The notes under the pieces were generated by a model. That model made no database searches and had not been told where the DNA came from. It was given only the letters and a program-made list of their open reading frames with translations. From Mycobacterium sp. URHB0044 (GTDB taxonomy: Bacteria; Actinomycetota; Actinomycetes; Mycobacteriales; Mycobacteriaceae): 64,000 nucleotides of DNA. The DNA lies in assembly GCF_000620625.1 (NCBI RefSeq), contig NZ_KK211157.1, positions 119,804 to 183,803 on the forward strand, read 5' to 3'. This document shows, piece by piece, positions 1-9,019 of the stretch (positions are counted from its first letter, which is position 1; each line of letters starts with the position of its first letter). Made by a program: the position numbers and the translations under genes.

Positions 1-489
1 GCCAAGGCCGTGGCATTCCGGACACGCGCCGACGGCGGTGTTCGGCGAGAACGAGTCGGAGTCGAGCCGCTCGGTGAAGCCCTTCGGAAACGTCCCCGCC
101 CGCGAGAAGAGCATCCGCAACAAGTTCGACAGGGTCGTGACCGTGCCGACCGACGACCGCGACGACGCCGTCCCACGGCGCTGCTGCAGCGCCACGGCGG
201 GCGGCAGTCCGGTGATGTCGTCCACCTTGGGAGCGCCGGTGGGCAGCAGCAGCCTGCGGGCGTAAGGGGCGACGGACTCGAAGTACCGGCGCTGCGCCTC
301 GGCGTAGATGGTCCCGAAGGCCAGCGACGACTTGCCGGAGCCCGAGATCCCGGTGAACGCGACCAGTGCGTCGCGCGGGGCGGCGACGTCGACCCCGCGT
401 AGGTTGTGCACCCGGGTGCCGAAGACGCGAACGAAGGGGTCGACGTCTTCGGCGCGCGGCGGGAGCACCTCGCCATTGTGCGCGGCCAT
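1..489 (-). CDS. UvrA-like ABC ATPase, N-terminal part (cut by window edge)
   Basis: Only the first 163 residues are inside the window. The frame opens at the ATG complementary to 487-489. It shows the UvrA N-terminal pattern: Walker A loop GISGSGKS (residues 47-54), the UvrA-type run TIYAEAQRRYFES just after it, an LPPAVALQQ segment, and CPEC near residue 158, which should be the first zinc-ligand cysteine pair. UvrA proteins are dimeric DNA-damage sensors of nucleotide excision repair. Actinobacteria also carry UvrA paralogues linked to drug resistance (DrrC/UvrA2 type), and with most of the protein missing I cannot tell which this is. A helicase gene diverges from it 184 bp away. Confidence 0.8.
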   Translation of the reverse strand, partial: MAAHNGEVLPPRAEDVDPFVRVFGTRVHNLRGVDVAAPRDALVAFTGISGSGKSSLAFGTIYAEAQRRYFESVAPYARRLLLPTGAPKVDDITGLPPAVALQQRRGTASSRSSVGTVTTLSNLLRMLFSRAGTFPKGFTERLDSDSFSPNTAVGACPECHGLG

Positions 490-673
490 TGTGCGCGTTT
501 GCTCGCCGGCATTGGCTCAGAGGTCGATCAAGGGTGCCCAAATGAACTGTCGGGCGCGTCGCCCGAGTGCCGACACGCCGTCCCAAGCGCTCAGTCACGG
601 GACACGCCGAGTAGAGATGCACAGCCGGAACCCCTTGCCCTAGACTGCCCTTCGACCAGATAGGAGTCTTTGG

Positions 674-2365
674 GTGCGGGCTTACACAGCGCCCAGCACC
701 CAGGCTTTGCGGGGCTGGCAGCGTCGGGCAATGGTGCGGTATCTTGCTGTCCGGCCGCGGGACTTCCTCGCCGTCGCGACGCCCGGATCGGGCAAGACCA
801 CGTTTGCGCTGCGCATCGCGGGCGAGTTGCTGGCCGACGGCACCGTCGAGCGCGTCACCGTCGTCGTCCCCACCGAACACCTCAAGGTCCAGTGGGCGCA
901 GGCAGCGGCCGGCGTCGGCATGTCCCTCGACCCGAAGTTCAGCAACTCGTCGGCGCAGAACTCCGACGAGTACCACGGCGTCGTGGTCACCTACGCACAG
1001 GTGGCCAGCCATCCGGGCCGGCACCGGGTGCGCACCGAGAACCGCCGGACGCTGGTCATCTTCGACGAGATCCACCACGGCGGCGACGCCAAGAGCTGGG
1101 GCGAGGCAATCCGCGAGGCGTTCGACGACGCCACCCGCCGGCTGTCCCTGACCGGGACGCCGTTCCGCAGCGACGACAGCGCGATCCCGTTCGTCACCTA
1201 CGAGCGGGGGCCGGACGGCCTCGAGCGCTCGCAGGCCGACCACACCTATGGCTATGCCGACGCGCTTGCCGACGGCGTGGTGCGTCCCGTCGTGTTCCTG
1301 GCCTACTCCGGTGAGGCGCGCTGGCGGGACAGCGCAGGCGAGGAGCACGCGGCCCGGCTCGGCGAACCGCTCAACGCCGAACAGACGGCCCGCGCCTGGC
1401 GGACCACGTTGGACCCCACCGGCGATTGGATGCCCGCGGTGATCGCCGCGGCCGACACCCGGCTGACGCAGAAGCGCCAGCACGTGCCCGACGCGGGCGG
1501 CATGATCATCGCCTCCGATCAGACGGCGGCCCGGGCCTACGCCGGGTTGCTGACCGAGATCACCGGCGAGGTGCCGACGGTGGTGCTGTCCGACGACCCC
1601 GGCTCATCCGACCGGATCACGACGTTCTCGCGGGGCACCAGCCGCTGGCTGGTCGCGGTCCGCATGGTGTCCGAAGGTGTCGACGTGCCGCGGCTGGCGG
1701 TCGGCGTGTACGCCACCAGCGCGTCGACTCCCCTGTTCTTCGCCCAGGCGATCGGCCGGTTCGTGCGGTCGCGCCGGCCGGGCGAGACCGCCAGCATCTT
1801 CCTGCCGTCGGTGCCGTCGCTGCTTCAGCTGGCCAGTGAGATGGAGGCGCAGCGCAACCACGTGCTCGGCAAGCCGCATCGGGAGTCGCAGGGCGACGAG
1901 TTCGATGAGTATGTCGAGAAGAAGAAGTCCGAGCCCAGTGAGATGGACAACGGGTTCGAGATGCTCGGCGCGGACGCCGAGTTGGATCAGGTGATCTTCG
2001 ACGGGTCGTCGTTCGGCACCGCGACCCCGGCGGGCAGCGACGAGGAGGCCGACTATCTCGGCATTCCCGGACTACTGGACGCCGCCCAGATGCGGGATCT
2101 GTTGCGGCGCAGGCAAGAAGAGCAACTCGACAGGCGCACCGCGGCCGGCGGCACGGTGCCGGTGGTGTCCACGACGCACGGCCAGCTGCGCGATCTTCGT
2201 CGCGAGCTCAACGCCCTGGTGACACTCGCCCACCACCGCACCGGCAAGCCGCACGGCTGGATTCACAACGAGCTGCGCAGGATCTGCGGAGGGCCCGTCG
2301 TGGCGGCCGCGAATTCCGAACAACTAGCCGCGCGCATCGAAGCGGTCCGCTCGCTGAAGACCTAG
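674..2365 (+). CDS. SF2 DEAD/DEAH-type helicase
   Basis: A 563-residue superfamily 2 helicase with one RecA pair. Visible motifs are Walker A ATPGSGKTT (about residues 35-43), motif II DEIHH (a DEAH variant), motif III-like SLTGTPFR, and motif VI QAIGRFVRSRRPGE with its arginine fingers. After the helicase core come a charged linker (EKKKSEPSEMD) and a C-terminal region with no family I recognise. The start is GTG at 674, preceded by AGGAG at 662-666. The layout resembles XPB/restriction-type translocases, but I see no nuclease domain. The divergent UvrA-like gene suggests a role in DNA repair or processing, which is inference only. Confidence 0.85.
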   Translation: MRAYTAPSTQALRGWQRRAMVRYLAVRPRDFLAVATPGSGKTTFALRIAGELLADGTVERVTVVVPTEHLKVQWAQAAAGVGMSLDPKFSNSSAQNSDEYHGVVVTYAQVASHPGRHRVRTENRRTLVIFDEIHHGGDAKSWGEAIREAFDDATRRLSLTGTPFRSDDSAIPFVTYERGPDGLERSQADHTYGYADALADGVVRPVVFLAYSGEARWRDSAGEEHAARLGEPLNAEQTARAWRTTLDPTGDWMPAVIAAADTRLTQKRQHVPDAGGMIIASDQTAARAYAGLLTEITGEVPTVVLSDDPGSSDRITTFSRGTSRWLVAVRMVSEGVDVPRLAVGVYATSASTPLFFAQAIGRFVRSRRPGETASIFLPSVPSLLQLASEMEAQRNHVLGKPHRESQGDEFDEYVEKKKSEPSEMDNGFEMLGADAELDQVIFDGSSFGTATPAGSDEEADYLGIPGLLDAAQMRDLLRRRQEEQLDRRTAAGGTVPVVSTTHGQLRDLRRELNALVTLAHHRTGKPHGWIHNELRRICGGPVVAAANSEQLAARIEAVRSLKT

Positions 2366-2386
2366 GGCTCTCATCGCGCGGCACCC

Positions 2387-3199
2387 TCAGAGGCCCAGCA
2401 ACTCCGGAAGGTCGGCGACCGAGTCGATGACGTGATTGGGCTGCATCGCGAATTCGTCTGCGGCCCAACGGTCCAGCGTGTCCTGGCGGAACTTGCCTGT
2501 CCGCACCAGCACCCCGGTCATGCCGACCACCTGCGCAGCCAGCACGTCGTTGTTGAGGTCGTCGCCGACCATGTACATCTCCTCGGGATCCACGCCGAGC
2601 CTGCTGGCCGAGGCCAGGAAACCCTCGGGCGCCGGCTTGCCGACGGCGGTGGCCTTGCGACCCGAGGTCTCCTCCATGCCGATCAGGTACATCCCGGTGT
2701 CGATGCGCAGTCCCTCGGTGGTGTTCCATGCCGTGCTGCGGTGCATCGCGACGACGGGCACGCCCTGCGCCATCCAGTCGTAGACGCGGCTGAGCGTGAC
2801 GTGGTCGTACTCCGGTCCCGCTCCGCCCAGCAGGACCACGTCCGGTGTTTCCGGCACTGCGTCGCCGACCTCGCTGGCGTAGACGACGTCGACGCCCGGC
2901 ATGTCCTCACCGATCTGGCCGCTGTTGACCAGGAAGCAACGCGCGTCCGGGTAACGGTCCCTGACGTAGCCGGCGGTCAGCACCGCCGCGGTAATCACTT
3001 CGTCGGCACTGACGTCCATGCCCGCGTCGGTGAGCAGCCCCGCGATCTGACGGCGCGTGCGAGTCGTCGTGTTGGTGAGATACGTCCGTGCAATCTGGTT
3101 GTCCGCGAGCACGCGCAACGTCTCGGCGGCGCCGGGGATGGCCTGCCACGAGGTCACCAGGACGCCGTCGATGTCGAACAGCACTCCACCGATAGCCAT
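2387..3199 (-). CDS. HAD superfamily IIA hydrolase
   Basis: A 270-residue haloacid-dehalogenase-like phosphatase of subfamily IIA (NagD/phosphoglycolate phosphatase type). The nucleophile motif DIDGV begins at residue 9, with Asp9 as the phospho-acceptor and Asp11 as the acid/base. Motif II is TNTTTRT, the lysine motif is GKPAPEGF, and the Mg2+-binding motif is VGDDLNNDV. The C2-type cap lies between motifs II and III, as usual for IIA members. The frame stays open upstream to 3394, but the motif demands a start close to the ATG at 3199. That leaves 72 bp to the divergent SDR gene. The substrate cannot be read from sequence. Confidence 0.88.
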   Translation of the reverse strand: MAIGGVLFDIDGVLVTSWQAIPGAAETLRVLADNQIARTYLTNTTTRTRRQIAGLLTDAGMDVSADEVITAAVLTAGYVRDRYPDARCFLVNSGQIGEDMPGVDVVYASEVGDAVPETPDVVLLGGAGPEYDHVTLSRVYDWMAQGVPVVAMHRSTAWNTTEGLRIDTGMYLIGMEETSGRKATAVGKPAPEGFLASASRLGVDPEEMYMVGDDLNNDVLAAQVVGMTGVLVRTGKFRQDTLDRWAADEFAMQPNHVIDSVADLPELLGL

Positions 3200-3271
3200 G
3201 CTGCCGACAGTAAACGGCAAATGTTTCAGCGCAACTCGGACCCTGGTTACGCGTTTGGATAGGGTGCGAAC

Positions 3272-4180
3272 ATGATCACCGACTGGACGGCTGCCGACGT
3301 ACCGGACCAGACCGGCCGCGTCGCCGTCATCACCGGCGCAAACACCGGTATCGGCTACGAAGCCGCGGCCGTGCTCGCGGGCAAGGGCGCGCACGTCGTC
3401 CTCGCGGTACGCAGCCTCGACAAGGGCCGCGAGGCCGTGTCGCGGATCACGTCGAACAAGCCTGGCGCGAACGTCTCGCTGCAGCCGTTGGACCTGACGT
3501 CACTCGACGACATCCGCGCCGCGGCAGCCGAACTGAAGGCCGCGCACCCGCGGATCGACCTCCTGGTCAACAACGCCGGTGTCATGCAGACGCCCAAGGG
3601 GACGACGAAGGACGGCTTCGAGCTGCAGTTCGGCACCAACCACCTCGGCCACTTCGCGCTGACCGGGCTGCTGCTCGACCATCTGCTGCCGGTCGAGGGA
3701 TCGCGGGTAGTGACGATCAGCAGCCAGGGCCATCGGCTGGCCAAGATCAACTTCGACGACCTGCAGTCCGAACGGCACTACAACCGGATCGCCGCGTACG
3801 GGCAGTCCAAGCTGGCCAACCTGCTGTTCATGTACGAACTGGCCCGCCGCCTCGACGGCACGAACACCATCGCGGTCGCCGCCCACCCTGGCGGTTCCAA
3901 GACCGAGCTCACCCGCAACTGGCCAGGATGGTTGCGGCCCGCCGCCGAAACGGCTTGGTCGCTGTTCGCCCAGACCCCGGCCATGGGGGCGCTACCGACG
4001 CTGCGCGCCGCCACCGATCCCGGCGTCCGCAACGCGCAGTACTACGGCCCCGACGGTTTCGCCGAGCAGCGTGGCTACCCGAAACTCGTTGAGTCGAACA
4101 AGAAGTCGCACGATGCCGCCGTGCAGCGTCGGCTGTGGAGTGTGTCCGAGGAACTCACCGGCGTCACCTACCCGGTGTAA
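3272..4180 (+). CDS. Short-chain dehydrogenase/reductase, retinol-dehydrogenase-like
   Basis: A 302-residue classical-type SDR of the retinol dehydrogenase/protochlorophyllide reductase-like group. It has the NAD(P)-binding loop TGANTGIG (residues 21-28), LVNNAGVM, and the catalytic YGQSK pair; its length fits this group. It is a clear paralogue of the SDR at 6141-7064: both share the opening DVPDQ(T/S)GRVA, FELQFGTNHLGHFALTG, and the C-terminal (V)SEELTGV(T/S)YPV. The two copies bracket the PH-domain pair. Its 3' end overlaps the convergent PH-domain gene by 17 bp. The substrate is unknown; SDRs of this group in mycobacteria are usually annotated only as oxidoreductases. Confidence 0.9.
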   Translation: MITDWTAADVPDQTGRVAVITGANTGIGYEAAAVLAGKGAHVVLAVRSLDKGREAVSRITSNKPGANVSLQPLDLTSLDDIRAAAAELKAAHPRIDLLVNNAGVMQTPKGTTKDGFELQFGTNHLGHFALTGLLLDHLLPVEGSRVVTISSQGHRLAKINFDDLQSERHYNRIAAYGQSKLANLLFMYELARRLDGTNTIAVAAHPGGSKTELTRNWPGWLRPAAETAWSLFAQTPAMGALPTLRAATDPGVRNAQYYGPDGFAEQRGYPKLVESNKKSHDAAVQRRLWSVSEELTGVTYPV

Positions 4181-5636
4181 TCGCCCAGTCATTGTCGGCG
4201 ACCCACGGCGAGGCGGCGGCGGCGATCGACCACGCGAGTTCCGCGGGCACGTCCAGCACGCGGTAGCCCTTCACCCCCGCGGGCGTTGCCGCGATCAGCG
4301 TCGCCACTCCGGCGCGGCGCTGAAACAAGGTTTGGCGTGCAGTCCAGCCGATGATGCCCGCGGCGGCAAGGCAATCGCGGCGCCGGTCGAGGCTGCCGGA
4401 CCGGGCCACCAGCCATCCGTCGCCGACCCGGTGGCCCAACGCGCGGGCCCGGTCCGCGGCGACGAAGACGGCCGCCGCGACGAGTACGCCCAACCCCACC
4501 CAGACCCACGGCGGCACCGCGACCACGCTTGTCGTCGCCGCCAAACCGATGCCGAGAAGCGCGGGAAACATTAGGGCCCGCGTCCAGCGCCTGCGGGTGG
4601 CGACCGCACCGTGGCGGCGCAGTTCGCCGCGCACCACGTCCGATCGGCCGATCAATTCCGTCAACACCGCCTCGGCCGTGGCGGCGGGACACGGCGGTAA
4701 CAACAGCGATGCCTCGCCGGACCCGTCGACGCCGGTCATGACTGCGTCGAGACGCGCGCCGCCGAACGCCCGTACCAACAACGGTTCCCGCAGCGTGCCA
4801 CCGCGCAGGCGGCGCATGTCGAAGGTGTGTTCCCGCACGCGGAGCAGGCCGTGTTCGAGATGCAGTACGCCACCGTTCGATTCGTCGCGGCGCGACAGCA
4901 CCAGGTTGCCGAACGTGACCAGCGACCGGGCGACCGAGAGCAGGACCGCGAGGATCAGCACCCCCAGCACCGTCACCACCACGGTCATGACGATGCCGAG
5001 CCGCTGGGCGGTGTCCAGCCCCTGGCGGGCGAGCGGCGAATCTTCCAGCGCGGCAACCGCTCCCGTCTGGTAGACCACACCGACGGCGGCGACGATCATG
5101 GCCAGTCCGGTGAAGCTGAGCGGGCTGTAGCGCAACCACGACGGCTGCCACCGTGCCAGCACCCGCTCGGGGCGAACCTGCTCGACGTCGGGCGCCTGCG
5201 AGTCGGCGAGCAGGATCGCGCGCAGCTCGGCCACGTCGTCGGAGCGGACGGCATCGAGCACGAACCCGGCGTCACCCTTGGCCTCCTGGCCGGTGCTGAC
5301 CTTGACGACGGTCAGACCGAGCAGCCGGTGCAGCACCCGCGCGTCGGTCGACACGGATCGAATCCTGTTGCGCGGCACCGACAAGACGGTGCGCTGCAGC
5401 ACGCCTGCGCGCCGCTGGATCTGCTCGGCGTCGATGCGGTACGTGGTGGTGAACCATCGGGCCATGCCGAACACGATCATCAGCGCCAGTGCCGCGATCA
5501 GGAACACCGGATTACCCGTCGCAGAACCCAGGACCACGGAGCCGATCAGAAGCGGGATCTGGCGGACGATTTCGTGCACCGGGTGAACCAGCAGCATCCG
5601 TGGACTCAGCCGGCGCCACTGTGCGGGAGCCGTCAC
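4164..5636 (-). CDS. Bacterial PH-domain (bPH2/YdbT-like) membrane protein
   Basis: A 490-residue membrane protein of the YdbT type. N-terminal membrane segments (about residues 24-60, IPLLIGSVVLGSATG onward) are followed by a bPH2 domain (TTYRIDAEQIQRRAGVLQ). A second hydrophobic block with another PH-like unit follows, then a third set of membrane segments around residue 355-385 before the C-terminal PH-like region. It starts at GTG 5636, and its first four bases overlap the stop of the upstream YdbS-like gene, so the two are translationally coupled. YdbS/YdbT pairs are widespread in Gram-positives. Their exact role is unsettled; involvement in envelope stress or resistance to membrane-active compounds has been suggested for Bacillus. 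Confidence 0.85.
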   Translation of the reverse strand: MTAPAQWRRLSPRMLLVHPVHEIVRQIPLLIGSVVLGSATGNPVFLIAALALMIVFGMARWFTTTYRIDAEQIQRRAGVLQRTVLSVPRNRIRSVSTDARVLHRLLGLTVVKVSTGQEAKGDAGFVLDAVRSDDVAELRAILLADSQAPDVEQVRPERVLARWQPSWLRYSPLSFTGLAMIVAAVGVVYQTGAVAALEDSPLARQGLDTAQRLGIVMTVVVTVLGVLILAVLLSVARSLVTFGNLVLSRRDESNGGVLHLEHGLLRVREHTFDMRRLRGGTLREPLLVRAFGGARLDAVMTGVDGSGEASLLLPPCPAATAEAVLTELIGRSDVVRGELRRHGAVATRRRWTRALMFPALLGIGLAATTSVVAVPPWVWVGLGVLVAAAVFVAADRARALGHRVGDGWLVARSGSLDRRRDCLAAAGIIGWTARQTLFQRRAGVATLIAATPAGVKGYRVLDVPAELAWSIAAAASPWVADNDWAITPGR

Positions 5637-6118
5637 GTCGCGTCCCGATCGCCGATCGAGGCGATGTCGGTCAGGCGGGCGGCGATCTCGTCGGCCACGT
5701 CGGAATCCAGCGCGACGATGCGGACCGCTCCCGCCGACGACGCGGTGGTCACGGTGACGTCAGCGAGGCCGAACAGCCGATCGAGCGGGCCGCGGTGCGT
5801 GTCGACGGTCTGCACCCGCGAGATCGGCGCGATGCGGCGCTCCTGCACCCACCACCCGGATCGGGTGTAGACGGCCTGCGGGCCGATCTCCCAGCGGTGC
5901 ACGCGGTACCGCCACAACGGGGCCACCACGACGAACGTCACGACACCGAGTGCGGTCAGTGCGGCGGCGACGGCGTGCAACCAGCCCATCCGCGAGTCCA
6001 GCACGAACCACACCACTTGCGCCGTTGCGAGCAGCGCCCACGGGATGGCCGCCGCGATGGCCCACACCAGCGGAGCCTTCCGGCTGGGCGGATTCGCCGG
6101 GTCGTCGAGGGTCAGCAC
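5633..6118 (-). CDS. PH-domain (bPH2/YdbS-like) membrane protein
   Basis: A small membrane protein of about 161 residues with two transmembrane segments near the N-terminus (APLVWAIAAAIPWALLA and the following AAALTALGVVTFVVVA), then a bPH2 domain (YRVHRWEIGPQAVYTRSGWW) running to the end. It is the upstream partner of the larger YdbT-like gene and overlaps it by 4 bp. I prefer the GTG at 6118 (VLTLDDPANPP), which leaves 22 bp before the divergent SDR start. An in-frame ATG at 6142 would add eight residues and put the two divergent start codons back to back on one CATG. Confidence 0.82.
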   Translation of the reverse strand: MLTLDDPANPPSRKAPLVWAIAAAIPWALLATAQVVWFVLDSRMGWLHAVAAALTALGVVTFVVVAPLWRYRVHRWEIGPQAVYTRSGWWVQERRIAPISRVQTVDTHRGPLDRLFGLADVTVTTASSAGAVRIVALDSDVADEIAARLTDIASIGDRDAT

Positions 6119-6140
6119 AGCTCTGAGTATGGTCTTGCTC

Positions 6141-7064
6141 ATGACCTCGAACAGCAAGTGGAAGGCCTCGGACGTGCCCGATCAGTCGGGTCGGGTCGCC
6201 ATCGTCACTGGCTCGAACACCGGCCTGGGCTACGAGACCGCGCTGGTACTCGCCGCTCGGGGGGCGCGCGTCGTACTGGCCGTGCGCGACACCGCGAAAG
6301 GCAAGGCCGCCGCCGCCCGCATCACCGGCGCCACTCCCCGCGCCGACGTGGTGGTGCAGCCGCTGGATCTCGGCTCGCTGCAGTCGGTCCGGACGGCCGC
6401 CGAGGAGCTGAAGACGGCCTACCCGCGAATCGACCTGCTGATCAACAACGCCGGCGTGATGTACCCGCCGAAGCAGAACACCAAGGACGGCTTCGAGCTG
6501 CAGTTCGGCACCAACCATCTGGGCCACTTCGCGCTGACCGGGCTGCTGCTGGAGCAGCTGCTGCCCGTGGAGGGTTCGCGGGTGGTCGTCGTCGGAAGCA
6601 TCGCGCACCGGATCCAGGCCGCCATCCACTTCGATGACCTCCAGTGGGAGCGCAGCTACAACCGCGTCGCCGCGTACGGCCAATCCAAGCTGGCCAATCT
6701 GATGTTCGGATACGAGCTGCAACGTCGTCTCGAAGCGAAGGGTGCGCCGACCATCGTGGTCGCCGCCCACCCCGGGCTGTCCAACACCGAGCTGATGCGC
6801 CACATCCCCGGATCCGGTCTCCCCGGTTTCAGCCAGGTCGCTGGGCTTGTCACCAACAGTCCCGCCATGGGTGCGCTCGCCACGCTGCGTGCCGCGACGG
6901 ACGTGCAGGCGACCGGTGGGCAGTACTACGGTCCCGACGGTTTCCGTGAGCTGCGCGGGCATCCGAAGTTGGTCTCCTCCAGCGCGCAGTCGCATGACGA
7001 AGACATCCAGCGCAGGCTCTGGACCGTGTCTGAAGAGCTCACCGGCGTCAGCTATCCGGTGTAG
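6141..7064 (+). CDS. Short-chain dehydrogenase/reductase (Rv0439c-like)
   Basis: A 307-residue SDR with cofactor loop TGSNTGLG, LINNAGVM and the YGQSK catalytic motif. It is paralogous to the SDR at 3272-4180. Its position directly before moeA, with only 3 bp between stop and start, matches M. tuberculosis Rv0439c next to moeA2. The start at ATG 6141 (MTSNSKWKASDVPDQ) gives the same distance to the Rossmann loop as in the paralogue. A second in-frame ATG at 6129 and open frame back to 6045 are less likely. No strong ribosome binding site is visible. It probably shares a transcript with moeA. Confidence 0.88.
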   Translation: MTSNSKWKASDVPDQSGRVAIVTGSNTGLGYETALVLAARGARVVLAVRDTAKGKAAAARITGATPRADVVVQPLDLGSLQSVRTAAEELKTAYPRIDLLINNAGVMYPPKQNTKDGFELQFGTNHLGHFALTGLLLEQLLPVEGSRVVVVGSIAHRIQAAIHFDDLQWERSYNRVAAYGQSKLANLMFGYELQRRLEAKGAPTIVVAAHPGLSNTELMRHIPGSGLPGFSQVAGLVTNSPAMGALATLRAATDVQATGGQYYGPDGFRELRGHPKLVSSSAQSHDEDIQRRLWTVSEELTGVSYPV

Positions 7065-7067
7065 CTG

Positions 7068-8261
7068 GTGAGGTCCGTCGAGGAGCACCAGCGCGTCGTC
7101 GCCGGTCTGATCACCCCGCGGCCCGCCGTCACCGTCGCCATCGGCGACGCTCTCGGCCTCGTCCTGGCCGCCGACATCGTGGCACCGCTGTCCCTGCCCG
7201 GCTTCGACAACTCGGCCATGGACGGATATGCCGTCGTCGCCGAGGACATCGCGGATGCGTCGGAGGAACATCCGGTGAAACTGCCTGTCGCCGAAGATAT
7301 TCCGGCGGGCCGCACCGACCCGCTGACTTTGGTGGCGGGCACCGCGCACCGGATCATGACCGGCGCGCCGCTCCCGTCGGGCGCGACGGCGGTGATCCCC
7401 GTCGAAGCCACCGACGGCGCCACCGACACCGTCAGCATCCGGGCGAGTGTCACACCCGGACAGCACGTCCGCCGTGCCGGCGAGGACGTCACCGCAGGCA
7501 CCACCGTGCTGCAGGCGGGTCAGTTGCTCACGCCCGCCGCACTCGGGCTGGCGGCGGCGCTCGGCCTCGGCGAGCTGAATGTCATTCCACGGCAACGGGT
7601 TCTGGTGATGTCGACGGGAACGGAACTGGTGGCACCCGGCACTCCGCTGCAACCCGGCCAGATCTACGAGTCGAACGCCGTCATGCTGACCGCCGCAACG
7701 CGCGACGCAGGCGCCGAGGTGGTCGCCTCCCCGATGACCGGCGACGACGTGGCAACCTTCCGCGCCACCCTCGCGCGGCACGCGGCGGACGCCGACCTGA
7801 TCATCACCACCGGCGGCGTGAGTGCGGGCGCCTACGAGGTGGTCAAGGACTCCCTCGGCGGGGAAGTGGAGTTCGTAAAGGTCGCGATGCAGCCCGGCAT
7901 GCCGCAGGGCGCGGGAAGCACATCCGGGACGCCGATCATCACGCTGCCCGGCAACCCGGTCAGTGCGCTGGTGTCGTTCGAGGTCTTCATCCGTGGCCCG
8001 TTGCGCGCGGCGATGGGGCTCCCGCATCCCGAGCGCCCGCGCATCACCGCCGAACTCACCGAGTCGCTGCGCTCGCCAGGCGGTAAGCGTCAGTTCCGCC
8101 GCGGTGTGCTCGATCCCGAAAAGGGCACGGTCACCAGCTACGGCCCCCCGGCGTCGCATCACCTGCGCTGGCTGGCGTCGGCCAACTGCCTGCTCGAGAT
8201 CGATGAAGACGTCGTCGAACTGCCTGCCGGTTCGCCGGTGCGGGTCTGGGTGCTGGACTAG
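7068..8261 (+). CDS. moeA: Molybdopterin molybdenumtransferase MoeA
   Basis: A 397-residue MoeA, which inserts molybdate into adenylated molybdopterin in the last step of molybdenum cofactor synthesis, in the cytosol. Family hallmarks are LPGFDNSAMDGYAV near residue 45, HRIMTGAPLPSGA, the linker domain VRRAGEDV, the MoCF-binding core TGTELV...ITTGGVSAG, and ITLPGNPVSALVSFE. The start is GTG at 7068, three bases after the stop of the Rv0439c-like SDR. By position it corresponds to moeA2 (Rv0438c). Length and motifs are complete. psd follows about 40 bp downstream on the same strand. Confidence 0.95.
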   Translation: MRSVEEHQRVVAGLITPRPAVTVAIGDALGLVLAADIVAPLSLPGFDNSAMDGYAVVAEDIADASEEHPVKLPVAEDIPAGRTDPLTLVAGTAHRIMTGAPLPSGATAVIPVEATDGATDTVSIRASVTPGQHVRRAGEDVTAGTTVLQAGQLLTPAALGLAAALGLGELNVIPRQRVLVMSTGTELVAPGTPLQPGQIYESNAVMLTAATRDAGAEVVASPMTGDDVATFRATLARHAADADLIITTGGVSAGAYEVVKDSLGGEVEFVKVAMQPGMPQGAGSTSGTPIITLPGNPVSALVSFEVFIRGPLRAAMGLPHPERPRITAELTESLRSPGGKRQFRRGVLDPEKGTVTSYGPPASHHLRWLASANCLLEIDEDVVELPAGSPVRVWVLD

Positions 8262-8302
8262 GCGTCACGGACCGGCGCCTCCATACGTATTATCGAGTCG
8301 CC

Positions 8303-9019
8303 ATGGCCAGACCAGCGCGACCACCCGCCGTTTACGACCACCAATCCGAGATCTCACGACTGATCGACCTCGTCAAGTCGACGGTGCCGCCGGTCCATAG
8401 CGCTGGGTTCCCGTTCATCGCAGGCGGCCTGGGTCTTGCCGTCGTGGGCCGCCGCCACCGCTGGGTGCGAAACACCGGGCTGAGCGCCGCTGCCGCGTGC
8501 GCGACGTTCTTCCGTCACCCGCCGCGCGTCCCTCCGACGCGCCCCGGTCTCGTCGTCGCCCCCGCCGACGGCCTGGTGACGCTGATCGACGAGGCCACGC
8601 CCCCTGCCGAGCTGGGGCTGCCCGACGTCCCGATGGCACGGGTCAGCATCTTCCTGTCGATCTTCGACGCGCACGTACAGCGGGCGCCCATCGCCGGCGA
8701 GGTCGTCGCGGTCAAACACCGCCCCGGCCAGTTCCAGTCGGCCGACAAGGACACGGCCAGCGCCGAGAACGAGCGCAACGGGGTGTGGATCCGCACGCCG
8801 GACGGCGTCGACGTGGTCGCGGTTCAGATCGCGGGTCTGATCGCCCGCCGGATCGTCTGCTCGACGCACGAGGGCGACCGTCTCGCGCTCGGTGAGACCT
8901 ACGGTCTGATCCGGTTCGGCTCGCGGTTGGACACCTACTTCCCCGCCGACGCGAAGGTGCTCGTCGAGCTCGGTCAGCGTGCCATCGGTGGGGAAACCCC
9001 GCTGGCGGAGTTGCCGTGA
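8303..9019 (+). CDS. psd: Phosphatidylserine decarboxylase
   Basis: A 238-residue archaeal/short-type phosphatidylserine decarboxylase, which converts phosphatidylserine to phosphatidylethanolamine at the membrane. The self-cleavage site is visible near the C-terminus: in IRFGSRLD, Ser207 of the Gly206-Ser207 pair should become the pyruvoyl group and split the protein into beta and alpha chains. Other family segments are FFRHPPRVPP, VAPADGLVT and RVSIFLSIFDAHVQRAP. Its stop overlaps the GTG of pssA by 4 bp, so consecutive pathway enzymes are coupled. Equivalent to Rv0437c. Confidence 0.95.
   Translation: MARPARPPAVYDHQSEISRLIDLVKSTVPPVHSAGFPFIAGGLGLAVVGRRHRWVRNTGLSAAAACATFFRHPPRVPPTRPGLVVAPADGLVTLIDEATPPAELGLPDVPMARVSIFLSIFDAHVQRAPIAGEVVAVKHRPGQFQSADKDTASAENERNGVWIRTPDGVDVVAVQIAGLIARRIVCSTHEGDRLALGETYGLIRFGSRLDTYFPADAKVLVELGQRAIGGETPLAELP

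Noticed and set aside
550..566. Perfect 7-bp hairpin TCGGGCG-CGT-CGCCCGA between the UvrA-like and helicase genes
   Set aside because: It lies between divergent genes so it is not a terminator, and a single GC-only stem of this size is expected by chance in such DNA.
5760..8162. An 800-residue minus-strand open frame across the PH-domain, SDR and moeA genes
   Set aside because: It overlaps three well-supported genes and reads as low-complexity Arg/Gly/His sequence, typical of an out-of-frame reading in GC-rich DNA.
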